Shown in pieces: positions 11,928 through 24,327 of a stretch of DNA of 64,000 bases. The position numbers were made by a program, and so were the translations under genes. The notes below the pieces were generated by a model. The model was given only the letters and a program-made list of their open reading frames with translations. It made no database searches and was not told the DNA's origin. The number at the start of each line of letters is the position of its first letter. Position 1 is the stretch's first letter. This stretch comes from Hericium rajendrae (lineage: Eukaryota > Basidiomycota > Agaricomycetes > Russulales > Hericiaceae): the NCBI GenBank assembly GCA_033439255.1, contig CM065891.1:1488001-1552000 (forward strand), in the 5' to 3' direction.

Positions 11928-14900
11928 ATGGAATTTTCGAAAGCGCCCTCCCGGGGCCTTGCAGACGATCCAGTGCAATCCAGGTGGTCCCCTGCCGCTC
12001 GCCCAACCGTGAATACCGCCATTGCAGGCCTGGGCCCATCTTCCACCGCTGCAGAGCGCAGTCCCCTCCCGACATCGTCCCTATCGCTCTCATCGCACTC
12101 TTCGCCGTGGACGCAGTCGCTCTCCCTTGCCTCTCCCGACCCCTCTGCGTCCTTCATGTATCCACAGACCGCCTCACGCCCCGCAGCATCTCCGGATCCC
12201 ACCTCCGCCCAGTCCAGCATACCCACATCCAACAACAACGATTGGGGTAACATTTTCTCTGCACCGCTCAATCCTGCTGTATTCGCACAGCTTGCTGCCA
12301 GCGGCGTCTTGGGACCACCTCCCTCAGTCGGCGGTCCCTCCAGCATGCCATCCACCGCTCATGCACCCCACTACCGACCGGCTCACCCACGCGAGCTTAA
12401 CCACAATCGCAGTCCACAAAGCCATTCCACATCCTCATCGTACGCCACGCCTGATCCTGCTGGTTTCCACAAGCTCAGTGGGCAACCCTTCGCCTCGGCG
12501 GGCGCTGGCCCGTCCAGCAAGGGCAAGTCTCATTCCATCAGCGTCGCTGATTTCACGCCCATCCATCCCAGGGGCTCGGGCTCGACTGCCTACGCCCACG
12601 CAGAGCGCAAACCACGTTCGCATGATGTATCTACCGCTTCGCACTCAAGGCAAACTTCCTCAGGTAAGGCAGCCGTGCGCATCACGGACTCCCGTTGATC
12701 GAAATCATGCTCATTTTACCTTTTACGTCGCAGGTTCGGGGGCAGCACCGCTCGTGTCATCACCACACCATGCGTTCAGCCCGGACACGCCGCTTGACTA
12801 CAATTTTGATTTCAATTTCACCAGCGAGCGATCAAACGCTGGGCTGCCGCCGTCTCTGTGGATGTCGCCGACGTCAACGTCGCCGTCGACGCCGGGGATC
12901 GAACCTTATGCCTTCCAGGCCCTCGCCATCTCGCGCAACACATCATTCGCGGAGAGCAGCGCTCCGTCGCCCCTGTCGGGGCAGGCACCCCCTGCGTCGT
13001 GCAAGCAGAGGCGGCGGGATGATGTGAGACGAGGCGGGAGCTCGTCGCTGCTGAGCGAGATGTTTTCCGATGAGCTGTTCACTGGGCAGCATGCGACGGA
13101 CCAGTGCGCGAGTACGTTCCCGTCACCGGTGCTGTCCGGGTCGCCGGAGCTCAAGTCAAGCACGCTCTCGCCTATAGAGGCGGGGAATTTCGACCCAAAG
13201 CGGCTACAGAAGGAGGACCCACTGGCAACACAGGTGTGGAAGATGTACGCGAGGACCAAAGCAAACCTGCCGCACGCCCAGCGGATGGAGAATCTGACCT
13301 GGCGAATGATGGCGCTGGCGCTGAAGAAGAAGAAAGACGAGGAAGCGGAGAGTGTGAAAGCTGCGGTGAAGATCGAGGGCGAGGAGGGCGAGGGAGACAA
13401 GAAAGACAGCGAGGGAGATACACGGGGACGGCGGGTAGATAAAGGAAAGACAGTGAGCGTGGTCGGGTTTGATGGGAAGAACCAGGATGGGACGGAAGAA
13501 GACGAGTGAGTGGCGCCATATCGCACTTCGTGCTAATCGGGCTGACTTATGGCGAGCAGCGAGATCGTGCCAATGGATTGGAGGGCCATGAGCAGGTCAA
13601 GATCACGTGCGCCCATGGATTGGAGGGCAGCCTCTCGCTCGCGGTCTCGTCCGCCGCCCACTTCTCCCCTGTTCGAACACCCTTTCGCCGATTCGATTCG
13701 CCTCCCTTTCCCTTCTCTCGATAGCCCCTCCGCTCCTGCCTCTGCTATCTCTGATATGCTCCCCCATCGCAGACACCAGGACGGCCACTTTGCCGTCCCC
13801 ACATACGCCCTCTCGTCCACACCCAGCATTCCTATTTCACACCCCTCCTCCAGTGGACGCCACAGCCCATCCATGAACCAATTCGCCCTCCCCGCCGTTT
13901 ACGAGAACACCGCGCACCAGCATAATCCATCCGACCATGTTGCTATCGGCCCGCCGAGCTCCTCCCGTTATCCGTACGTCGACGATTCGCATTCCTCTTT
14001 CCATCCTTCCGCACACCCGTCCTCGCTTCCATCGCACGGCATACATGGTATGTCGCGGACGCCCACGACGAACGCACCCCCGCCGGACAAGCCATCTTTC
14101 CCCAAGCACGTGCGTAAGACAAGCTTCGATCACACCGTGTCGAAAGACGGCATTCTGGCCGGTGTTATTGGGCGGCATCAAGTCAATGGAAAACCTTTGC
14201 CGCCCGAGAGCCTTATAGGCACCAAGCGCAGGGCCGATGCCCCGCATGCCGAGAGCATGTTGCGCGCAGATCCCCCCAGCGTCCACGCCTCGCCAATAGC
14301 GCCCCATCCAGACATGACCCAGCGCTTTTCGTCGCGCGCGGGCCCGTCATATTCACAGCAATTCAACAACTTCAACTTCCTCGACCCGTACTTTGATTTC
14401 AATGGTGCGGCTGCTTCGCTGCCCAATGACTTCTCGGTCTTATCTACGTCTGAAGAGACAGCCCGGCCGGGATACGCAGATCAGATGTCGCTACATCATG
14501 GTGCCAACACCTACTCCCCCACCGGCAGCTCACCTCACGCGCCGTCGGAGAGGCTATCGGCCGGTGCGCTCGCAGCATCTGCAGCCGTTGCCGAGAACTA
14601 CGCACATCTGAGTGCGGCAAGCCTCGGCGGCGTCGACGACAGTGGGCTGGAGTACCAGCACCTGATGAACCTCGTGCTCTCCAATATGGACAACACGGCC
14701 CTCTCGCACAACCCCTACACGCACGTGGACCCTACCCAGATCCTCCCGGCAGATCACAACGGCGACGGCACGTTCGCGAGCCTGCACCCGAGCCCGTCAA
14801 GCGACGGGTTCAATGGGTTCAACTCGAGCAACGCCGCGTCGCCCGAGCCGCACAACCGCTCGAGCGCGTCGAATGCGTCGACGCCGCCGAGCGCGGAGGG

Positions 14901-15685
14901 CTCCGCGAACGGCGCGCAGGTACGCGGCGCGGGGTCGCGCAAGATCGCGTCGACGAAGCGCATGCAGGGCGCCGCGGCGGCGCAGAAGAAGAAGTCTGGG
15001 GTGCAAACGGCGAGAACGGGCTGTTGCGGTCGTCGACGAGCACGCCGGATTTGACGTCGGTGGCGGGACAGGGGAAGGATGGGGATGGGGACGGGGAGGC
15101 TGCGACGACGGTGTGTACGAACTGCAAGACGACGAATACGCCGTTGTGGAGGAGGGATCCTGAGGGGCAACCGCTTTGTGAGTTACCTTTGTGGTGACTG
15201 TGAGGATCTTGCTGACGTGGGGGTTATCGCAGGCAACGCGTGTGGGCTGTTTTATGTGAGTAGAAGCCCCCTTATCGCGCCCCGTAAGGCTAAGGCGCTG
15301 ACGTGCGTGTGACAGAAACTGCACGGTGTCGTGCGCCCTTTATCGCTCAAGACCGACGTGATAAAGAAGAGGTGCGTGCAGTGCTCTGGAGATAGATACA
15401 CGTCGCTAACCACTATCTGCCCACAGGAACCGAGCGTCCGGCGCACCCAGCGCCGGTGCGCGCAAGGGCAGTTCTGTCCTACCCAAGATCGCGTCCTCGT
15501 CGAATCGGCCGCGCTCGTCGACGACGAGCAATACCCCCGCGGCCCAGCCTGGGTCGCGTCTGTCGCCGACCAGCCGTGCGGGCACGGGCACGCCGGCGGC
15601 GAGCACTCTGGCCATGAAGCGGCAGAGACGGACATCTACTGGTGTGCAGGGCCAGGTGCGGAAACAGAGCGAGGGGGGTGCTTGA
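11928..15685 (+). CDS. AreA/Nit2-type GATA transcription factor for nitrogen regulation
   Basis: DNA-binding activator of nitrogen-catabolite genes. Exons: 11928-12663, 12734-13505, 13560-15177, 15233-15255, 15316-15371, 15427-15685. The Ser/Pro-rich N-terminus is followed by the fungal DUF1752-type motif ([20 protein letters not shown], near 13219), then long disordered regions including two back-to-back PMDWRAxSRSRSR repeats at about 13569-13655. Near the end is one GATA zinc finger, [20 protein letters not shown] then [17 protein letters not shown] and a basic tail; two introns split the finger. The frame breaks near 15002: adding one G to the GGGG run joins KKKSGGANGENG to the finger frame, and the exon total then becomes 3465 nt (1154 codons plus stop). 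A 71-bp intron from 15000 with donor GTGCAA is a weaker alternative. The start at 11928 was preferred over an upstream in-frame ATG at 11856 that lies in UTR-like sequence. Confidence 0.9.
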
Positions 15686-16308
15686 TGTTCTATGATGTGT
15701 TGCTTGACTTTCTCTACCATGTTCTCATCTATGTTTCCGTTGCTTGTTTGTCACGACTAATCTGTCTGTCTTGCTTGCTATGTTGTATCACCGGCACTCT
15801 AGAGGAGCCGCCTGCGGGCTCCATTTTGATTGTTTCATATTGAGACTTGGATCGTGTACGAGGTTGGTAGCTGTAATTGTTCCTCTAGATACACACCGCT
15901 CGTTGCATCACTCGGTACGATTATTGCAGAATGAATATAGTGCGTGATGGAGGCAATATGGCGCCTGGATTTTTCTCGCGGTCAGCTGTCCTGAATAGCG
16001 TGCGCTACCCTGAAGAGTCGACAGCGGAGCGCGCACGACGCCGCTACTCGCCGTTACGACTGCCAGTGCCACCTGCAGCACGCCTTCCACTGTCTTTTTC
16101 CTGCATTGAACCCCGGGGACGTCTGCGCAGGCAGGACCCATCCCAAATTGCACCCTACACGCTGGCGTCGCTATTCCGGAACGGCGCCTCGTCGCCGCGG
16201 TCACCGGTCCCGCCATCGTCGTTCCCCGGCGGCGGTCTCCATCCTGTCGGCTCCCGCGACCGGCAGTCAAACTCTGTCGACAGTCACCGACGCGTCTCAC
16301 GCACCGAC
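15686..16308. other. Intergenic, no gene seen
   Basis: Holds the 3' end of the GATA factor transcript and the promoter and 5' UTR of the Sec7-PH gene. Frames open across 15931-16308 on the plus strand have no start context or motif I trust. Confidence 0.4.
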
Positions 16309-19300
16309 ATGGACTTCGAGCAGGCGCTCCGTGCTAGCGGCACCGTCGTCCTCAAAGAAGGCCCGGACATCTCTTCACTTGGCCGCGACACCGCACCATC
16401 GCCCAAGCCCCACCCCTCGCCTCTCTCCCCTGCAATGCCCCAGCCGTCGACGCCGACTGTGGTCCCGCCGACACCCACGCCAGCCAGCGAAGACCAAGAA
16501 TTCGAGCGGCTCGTCGAGCCGGCCGCAGCCGTCGTCCCCATCCGTGTCGTCGTCGAACGACGTGTTTTACGACGCCGAGGACACGGAGTACCAGACGAAG
16601 CGTCGCTCGATGTACCGCTCCTCCGGCACGGCCAGCAGCCCCGACCTCGCGACGCTCGTGCGCAAGGCGAAGCAGCGCGGCGGCATCCTCCCCGCGCACC
16701 TCATGAAGGAGAAGCAGAAGGAGGCGGCCCCGCCGCTGCCTGCAGGTGCCCATGCTGCGTCCGATCGCGCTTCGCCTCACCTGCGCCCACGTTCGTCGAC
16801 GAGTTCAGGGACGTCCGTCCCGCATATGTTGTCGTCGCCGCTGTCGGGCGCGAAGGGCAAGGGCAAGCTGCAGAAGGCGGTCTCGTCGAATCAGATGGCC
16901 GGGTCGTCGAGCTCGAGCGCGGATTGGGTGTTTGCGAGCCCGCGACCAGGTGCTGCGGAGGGTGGATCCATGAAGGTGCGTTGCTTCTGCATGTCCTCGT
17001 CGTTGTCTCTAATAGTTTTCGTCCTTCTCCCTCTCGTCCTTCTACTTCTTATCCCCATTCTCTTTGTCCTTCTCATTCCTTTGTCCCTTTTGTACATGTC
17101 ATCCCCTTCATCTTCTCATGCCTTTCGTTGTACGCACACTCTCATCCCTTTCACCACTTTCATTTCGCAAGAATGCAAAGTCGTCTGTCCGAGCGAAGAC
17201 TAGCGCATTCCTCGGCAAAATGCTTGGGCAAGGAAGTGTGAGGGAGCGATCGGTGCGTAATCTGACCTTTAGATCGACCATTTCACATTTCACACCATTC
17301 TTCGTCGCAGAAAACTGACGCGTCTTCGTCGTCGATCTTGTCGACCATGTCCTCGTCCTCGACTGCACCACCTGTCCCTCCTGTGCCAAAAGAGCACCGA
17401 ACACCCTTCCAATCCCCCGTCAGTGATGTCTTTTCCAGTCCGTGGAGCCCACCGGACCAATCCAAGCCTCTCCCTCCCTTACACCCCGAAGACCGAAAAA
17501 GCAAGAACGAGAACGTAGATGATGTCGCGTTTGATGACCAGTCTTTAATCATGGTTGAACGACCCTCTGTATCAATATCACGGGTGCGATCACGTTCCCC
17601 AGACAAGACCATCAAGAGCAGATCAGATCCTGCGAGCAAGGTATCCGGCCACATCAAGCGGCGGAGCATGAGCGTCGGCGACGCCGAGCTCAAGAGGGCG
17701 ATGACTGCTGCTTCCGCTTCAACCCCACTGCCCTCCAGCAGAAAATATTCGGAGGAGTCCGAAGGTTGGGATCACACCATGAAAGGCATCCTCTCCGACT
17801 TCAAGGGCCAAGCTCTCGCAACTCGACCCCATCTCCACTTCCTGGACCTTCACGTCCCCGTCACCCCCGAGCGCCGCCCCAAAGTAAGCCTCCACCGCGC
17901 CCATTCAGAACTTCCCCCTTCTCTCGCAATGGACCGCCCAGACCGACTACGGCACGCAGCGACCGCGCCGCCGCTGTCTGCGCCGCCGTCGTCTGTCGAC
18001 ACGCCCATCGTCACCCTGGAGCCGGCTTCGCAAGCGGACGATCCAAACCCTGGTTCGCCCGAGAGCATCCTCCCCATCGTCCCGCCGCGCATATCCTCCC
18101 TCCAGACCCCTCCGAGCAGCAGAGCCCGCTCTGGCTCTGGCCCTCACGGTCGCGCGTTTCCGCCTTCGCCTGCACACCGCCCGCTGGGCCCGCGCCACCC
18201 ATCGATGTCAGGGTCGCCCGGTCACGCCTACAGCGGCTCGAGGGATTCAAATCGGCTGTGGATACAGCCACGATCGACGGCCTTTAGTTCAGAGCCGTCG
18301 TTGGTCGTTGGGCATGATGGTCAGTCGTTGTCTCCTTAGACTGATGCTGATAGTGATGCTGATATGGTTCATTTTTAGTTCCTCCACCACTGTCTGCCAT
18401 CTCGCAGCAAGACCTGTCCTCTCCGCATGCGCTGCGTCGCTTCCCGTCCGACAACCGCACGACTGCCAGCGAAGACCCCGAGGACGTCGAGGCGCTGGGC
18501 AAGGAGCGCGCGGCGCAGTGCTGGGACGAGGATGAAGGCCTTCCTGGCGAAGGAGAAGATCGCAGAGTGGCTGGGCGGAGTGTGAGTGTCCTCGGCATAT
18601 GCGCATGCTGGCATGCTGACATCGTACCAGGGGCCGTGTGAACAAGGTCGCGCTCCGGCATTATTTGGACAGGTTCGATTTTTCGGGCTTGCGGCTTGAT
18701 ATGGCGTTTAGGTTGGTCTGCGATTTCAGGTAGTGTTGGAGGTGACTGATCCGAGTTACAGACGTCTCTGTGGGAAGCTGTTCCTCAAGGCCGAGACCCA
18801 GCAGGTGGATCGGATCCTTGAGGAGTTTTCTCGACGGTACTGGGAATGCAACACTGGGAGCTTGTTTGGCAATGCCGGTGAGTTTCTGAGGTGCAACGTT
18901 GTTTCAGAAGCTGAAGGGTCTTCCAGGTGTCGTGCATGCTGTTTCATATTCTCTGCTTCTCCTGAATACCGATCTGCATGTGGCGGATCTCGCGTCCCGG
19001 ATGTCGAAAGGGCAATTCGTTAGGAATACGCTTGGGACCATTCAGATGCAGCTTCATCCCAGCCGCTCTGGACCCGGCTCGTCATCGGACCTAACTTACG
19101 ACGACAGTAGCAGCTTGCGCGGACCTGGGTCTGATGCCGGCGAGGGGAGTGCCGGCGCGACGGTCAAGTCACGCACCAAACGCAGCGACAGCATCACCAG
19201 CTGGAACAGCATCACGCGGATGTGGTCATTTCGAACCTTGGCTCGTCGCTCACGCGTCGTCAGCGACGCAGATGAGTTTGGGCTCCGGTGGCAACAATCT

Positions 19301-21181
19301 GACGAATGACAGCACTGCATCGGTCTCAAATACCAACACGTCGGGGGCTGACTCGAGGTCGCCGAGTACGCTGGTGTCATCCGTGGTGTATGACCGCAAC
19401 TGGGAGAGTGACATGGAGAGTTTGCTGAAGGTTCGCATCATCGTCCCGATGCCTTCTACTAGACTCATGAGCCGTACTTAGGACATATATACTGCTATCA
19501 AGAACCAGCAAGTCCTACAGCCGTTGGGTCCTAGTGCGCATTATCCAGCCCGAGCCTCGACATCTCCTCTGACCACAGGCACAGTGTTGCGAAATCGCAG
19601 CCTGCGCGTGCAGCCTGACCGGCTCACCACGCTCAAGCGCGGCAGCATCCGTGGAATTCAGTCGCTCATGGGGCCGCCATCTATCTCCAGTCCGTTCAGC
19701 AGCAACAGCAGTGTGGACGGACGGGCAAGCCCGTCGCCGAGCTTTGCTACATCTACGCACGAGGTAAGCATCCTGCGACCAGCGTCAACATGTATTCACA
19801 CTTTTCCCAGGGCATTTATGGCGGCAACATGCCTTTCCTGACGCCCACGCTTGGTTTTGCATCTAATCTTTCTCATACAATCATCCGCGAAACACAAGAG
19901 GACGACGATCACAGTCATCACAGTAGTGACTCTGAGTCCACAACAATCAGTATCTCCGACGAGGAGCTCGCGCTGTTGGGTCCGCCTTGGGCGAAAGAGG
20001 GTATGCTGTGCCGAAAGCAATACAACGAGTCGACAGGTAAACGTGCCAGGTCGAAGGCGTGGCTCGACGTCTTTGTTGTCATTCAGAAGGGCGAGCTCAG
20101 CATGTTTACCTTTGGCGGACACGGAAGCGACGGTCACAGCGTTGTTGGTGGTGGAAATTGGCTGGTACGCACGTCTATAATTGCTGCAGTATTTGCGAAT
20201 GCTGAACACGTCTTCAGGAAAACGCCAATCTCATGGGGACAGTGCAGCTGGCGCATTCATTGGCGCATGCCCTACCTCCACCAGGCTACAATCGACAGCG
20301 GCCCCACTGCATGGTCTTGACACTGGCCAACGGCGGCGTGTACTTCTTCCAAGCGGGAACGGAGGAACTCGTCAACGAGTGGGTGTCGACGTGCAACTAC
20401 TGGGCCGCCCGCCAAAGCAAGGAGCCCTTGACTGGCGGCGTGTCGAACATGGAATACGGCTGGAACCGTGTTGGCGACCCGACGCACCACGGGCGTGCGA
20501 TCTCGGATGACGAGTCCGCTCGTCATGATATGGACAATATGAGTGTCGGAGCGGGCGCAGCAGTCGGAGCAGGTTTGGGAGGAAGGACGGGGCGGCGACG
20601 GTTCGCGGCGGGAGCTCGCCATGGGCGGACAGGACGTCCATCAACGAGTGGAAGGCGCCTCAGCCGCCGACTGTTCCCAGCACGCACGACGAAGAAGCCC
20701 AGTTGGATGCGTTGAGGAGGCACGTCACCTCGATGACGGAAGAACTGCAGATTCATAATGAGCTGCGTGCGCCGATGATGGCCTTAGTACGTCGTCCCAC
20801 TTCCTCCTGCAGGATGCTGACTCATCTTCTATTCAGTATCCCGCACGGTCTGCGAACGCGTCCAAGGCTCTTGGAAACTGGGAGAAGAAGTCGCAGTATC
20901 TGCTGACTGAAATCGTGAAGTACGAATCCTACATCGACTCGCTGCAGGCCGCGATGTCTCTCCGTCTCAAGAAGCGCGGCGAAAAGGCGCTCGAGCGTGC
21001 TCTGCACGGAGGGCTCAGTGACGACGGCCTGGGGTCGAAGAGCAAATGGAAAGGCCGACCCGAGGGCGAGACGATCCTCGAGGGGGACGAGCCCTCTCCG
21101 ACGGGGGCGGCCCATCCACGATCGGGCTCCAGTCAGCGCCATCGGAGGGAGATGGCGGAGGTTGATGGCGGCGGGGAGTGA
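16309..21181 (+). CDS. Sec7-PH Arf guanine-nucleotide exchange factor (Syt1-like), frame breaks present
   Basis: Activates Arf GTPases on endomembranes. Eleven exons: 16309-16975, 17172-17252, 17311-18319, 18379-18581, 18631-18711, 18762-18877, 18927-19430, 19482-19763, 19811-20164, 20218-20786, 20837-21181. Roughly 700 disordered Ser/Pro-rich residues precede a Sec7 domain: KEKIAEWLGG, ALRHYLDRFDFSGL, LKAETQQVDR (the Glu in AET should be the glutamic finger), SYSLLLLNTDLHV, and DIYTAIKNQ. A PH domain follows (EGMLCRKQY to VNEWVSTCNYWAA), then a Lys/Arg-rich coiled-coil-like tail (YESYIDSLQAAMSLRLKKRG). Single-base breaks near 16500 (+1), 18536 (+1), 19219 (-1), 19253 (-1) and 20546 (-1) interrupt the frame. 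With all corrected the total is 4212 nt (1403 codons plus stop). All domain residues are intact, so decay seems unlikely. Confidence 0.88.
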
Positions 21182-22376
21182 GGCGTGAGCTGCTGTCATG
21201 TTTTGATATGCTGTAGGGCCGCGGGGCCCTGACGATCTTTGCGTATGCGTATCCTTTACTCATGTTGTCGGTGCTTCGGTCACCATATACCTCGGATTGT
21301 TGATTTCACTGCAGATACCCTCGCTAATATTGATATTGAATGTTAGGTCCTATTATTATTGACCCTAGCTGAAAAACCGAAATCTGTCTTCGTCCGGCCG
21401 TTATGGGCAGTGGTTGGATCACTCGTGAACCTGGTAAAAAAAACTGGGGTTGCGGAAGACAGATGCACAACGAGTCGCACATGACACAATTCATGATATA
21501 CACGTCTGTGACGAATTATCAATTTGCGAGCAGGACGTCGCGCTGGAGCCTCAAGGCGGTGAGAGCCACCGGCACCAAACACCGATTCGATTTTTTCCAC
21601 TTCACTGAAACTAGAAATCAGCGTTGCACTAGAAACAACGATTCACGCCTGTTCTCGCACACATGCGCTCCTAAAATGTCTCGGATACCACTGCAACGAT
21701 CTGCTTTCAGGCGGGGAAAGCGTGTTTGCCAGTGAAGTGTTTGACGGGGGTGATATGCCTCGCTCGGAGACAAAATATTCAGGCCTTCAGCCGGTTTCGA
21801 GTCTTTCGACATGACGAACGAAGCACACTGTAACCTCGGACGGCCCGGCCGCATTGAACAGGACCTCTTGCAATAACGCGATGACTCGGATGAATAAATT
21901 AAGAGCATGTCGTCAACATGTCGTGGGCTTATGCGAGAAAGACAAAATGTTCGCCGTACACTACGGACGATCCCGAGGCACGAAGGTTGTATCCTGTCCC
22001 TGTCTAAGTACTCTGCTTCTGGGAGACTGGCATATACGCCGTGGGCACTCATAACTGCACTGATCGCGGTCCATCTTGGCGGATGTCCGGGGCGGCACCA
22101 ACCGCCGCGTTGCCACGCAGGGCTTGCTTCAATCACATCTCTTCATCCTAACATCGTCGGTTCCAAATACGGCGAGGCTGCGTAATGGGCCAGAAGAAGT
22201 GCTCGGTGAGTCTGCTTGGAGACTAAAATTCGCGCATACTCTTTATGGGTTCTGAAATATTCATAGAATGAAAAACGAAAAACAGCGAGATCAGCAGGTC
22301 CCAGAATCATATAAAAGGCCGTCAGAAGTAGGTGACCAGCACCGAGCTCAACAGTTCGATCTGGTACTTATCCAGC
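21182..22376. other. Intergenic, no gene supported
   Basis: 1.2 kb. A 172-codon minus-strand frame (21618-22136) has no motif, no convincing start and no splice partners. The final 80 bp carry the promoter of the dehydrogenase gene. Confidence 0.4.
22310..22317 (+). promoter_or_regulatory. TATA box of the dehydrogenase gene
   Basis: TATAAAAG sits 67 bp upstream of the ATG at 22377, a plausible core-promoter spacing for a fungal gene. The call rests on sequence match and position only. Confidence 0.5.
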
Positions 22377-23450
22377 ATGTCTGATCTCTCCAACTCACAG
22401 GTCTGGTTTAGTACGTACCATTTTTTTCTCTGACAATCTGGTGGACTCATCTATGTGATAGTAACCGGAGCATCAGCGGGCTCGGAAAATCCCTCCTAGA
22501 GGCCGTTCTGGCCGAAGGCAGTCGCGCCGTGGCAACTGTGCGCAAGCCCAGTGCGCTGTCCGACCTGCAGGCCAAGTACAAACCAGAGCAGCTGCTGGTC
22601 GTGACCCTCGATGTGACGAACCCGTCGCAGATCGAGGAGGCATTCCGCCGCACTAAGGAGCACTTCCAGCGGCTCGATGTTGTCGTCAACAATGCGGGCT
22701 ATGGCCTCATGGGCGAGATTGAGGCAACGCCGGAGGATCAGGCACGACAGCAGATCGAGGTCCTCTTCTGGGGCCCTGTCCATGTGACGAAGCAGGTCGG
22801 ATTCTTGATGACTAATCTGCTTCTCATGAGAGGCATCTGATCGTTCCATACAGGCCATCCCATTCTTCAGGGATGTCAACCCCAAGGGCCATGGAGGACG
22901 CATCCTCAACATAAGTACCGCCGGCGGCTACTCCGCCAATGCGACGCTAGCCTTCTACTCTGCCGGAAAATTCGGTAAGCCTCGACGCAGCTCATGTACA
23001 CACTCCAGACGGCTCATCTGCTCCTCAGCCCTCGAGGGTTTCACGCAGGCGTTCACACGCGAGATGCCGCCCGAGTGGAACATCAAGGGCGTCATCATCG
23101 AGCCCGGAGGATTCAAGACAGGGTGGCGCGACACGGGCATGGTACATACGCCCACGCATGCCGCTTACGGGCCCGACAGCCCTGGCGCGAAGTTCAAGGA
23201 AATGGTATACAAAGGGTCGGGCATCGGAGACGTCCACAAGGCTGCACAGGCGATCATAAGGATCGCGCGTGAGCCGGACCCCCCGCTGCGGCTGCAGCTC
23301 GGCACGGACTCGTGGGGAATCGTCAATCACAGGGCGAATGCCACGTTGAAAGAGCAGGAGAAGTGGGCTGAGCTGAGCCACAGCACGAATCTGGATGGCT
23401 ACGGGACGGGCCCGGAGATCCTGGAAGCTATCAAGGAGGCTCTGGATTAG
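22377..23450 (+). CDS. Classical short-chain dehydrogenase/reductase
   Basis: NAD(P)-dependent oxidoreductase of the SDR superfamily; the substrate cannot be told from sequence. Exons: 22377-22410, 22462-22795, 22854-22974, 23029-23450. The cofactor motif TGxxxGxG is present as TGASAGLG only if one C is added near 22481 (observed GGGCTCGG, expected GGGCCTCGG); without it the frame stops at TAG 22496-22498. With the base the total is 912 nt, 303 codons plus stop. Other motifs: NNAGYG (structural), STAGGYSA with the catalytic Ser, and the catalytic YSAGK (Tyr and Lys four apart), followed by PGGFKTGW. A TATA box lies just upstream. It resembles the fungal group related to retinol/17-beta-hydroxysteroid dehydrogenases, but that does not fix its function. 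Confidence 0.9.
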
Positions 23451-24327
23451 TGCCGAGTGCGTACACCCGAGAATAGTGAGCTGGTAGCTAGAATTAAACG
23501 CGCGCAATCTTCGACTGAGGAAAAAGTTGACTGAAAATGGCAAGAATGCAGCTTTTATACGCATGCATGCAACCGCGCATTATTCACCCTTCTGCCCCTC
23601 GTGCATCATGCATGACAGCCTGATGATGGCTGCTCAGTAAAAATCCCAGTCAATAATCGCAAGGCGTGAATGGCCCTTGTCCAAAGAAGAACGGAACAGA
23701 ATACTGTACACGGGAATCATAAGTCCAGGTTACCATCGTAGTGTCCTGGCAGATCCTGGCAAATCATTGCATGGTTCAACACGACGTGCCTAGATATGTC
23801 TTACCTCAGGGCCTCAGGCCTCATGCATAGTCACAAACGATTTGGCTGGCTTGTAAATTTTCTCGGAGTTTTGTAGTCGTACGAATCGAGACACTGTGGC
23901 TTCCACTCAACGAAGAAAATATAGAGCAGTTGTGCAAGGTCGAGCGTAAGTCATCATCTTTGACAGAGTGTCGTATTACTGATCCGAGTGATACGGCGGG
24001 CGCTCGCGTCCGATTGAAACCCCGCGGCTCTCGTAGTTGAAGGTCACATTGCTTTGCAAGGATGACCGCCATCCCCGCTTTGCCTGAATTGCTTCAGTAG
24101 TCTCACATCATCCGGCGTTATCAGAAGGTCTGTAGGCTTCGGGTTTACGTGTGGTGGGTGTTCGCCATATTTGAATGTAACGTTGCCTGTTTGGCCCGGT
24201 TCCGAGGCGCGACGATGCGACGATGGGCCCCACAGCCCGCAGCAAACTTGATCAAGTTTGTTTCCAACGTCCACGTCTCCATGAGCGTCCGGTGTCGTCC
24301 TTCGAGTCTCTGATTTGACCGCTCACA
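23451..24327. other. Intergenic, no gene seen
   Basis: Contains the dehydrogenase 3' end and the promoter of the DUF6534-like gene. No coding frame or repeat stands out. Confidence 0.4.

Noticed and set aside
15000-15070. 71-bp intron in the GATA factor as the cause of the frame change
   Set aside because: It would fix the frame, but the donor GTGCAA is weak and the skipped stretch reads as good coding sequence in the third frame, so a one-base indel is preferred.
21618-22136. 172-codon minus-strand open frame
   Set aside because: No family motif, odd composition, no splice partners, and it covers the promoter side of the dehydrogenase gene.
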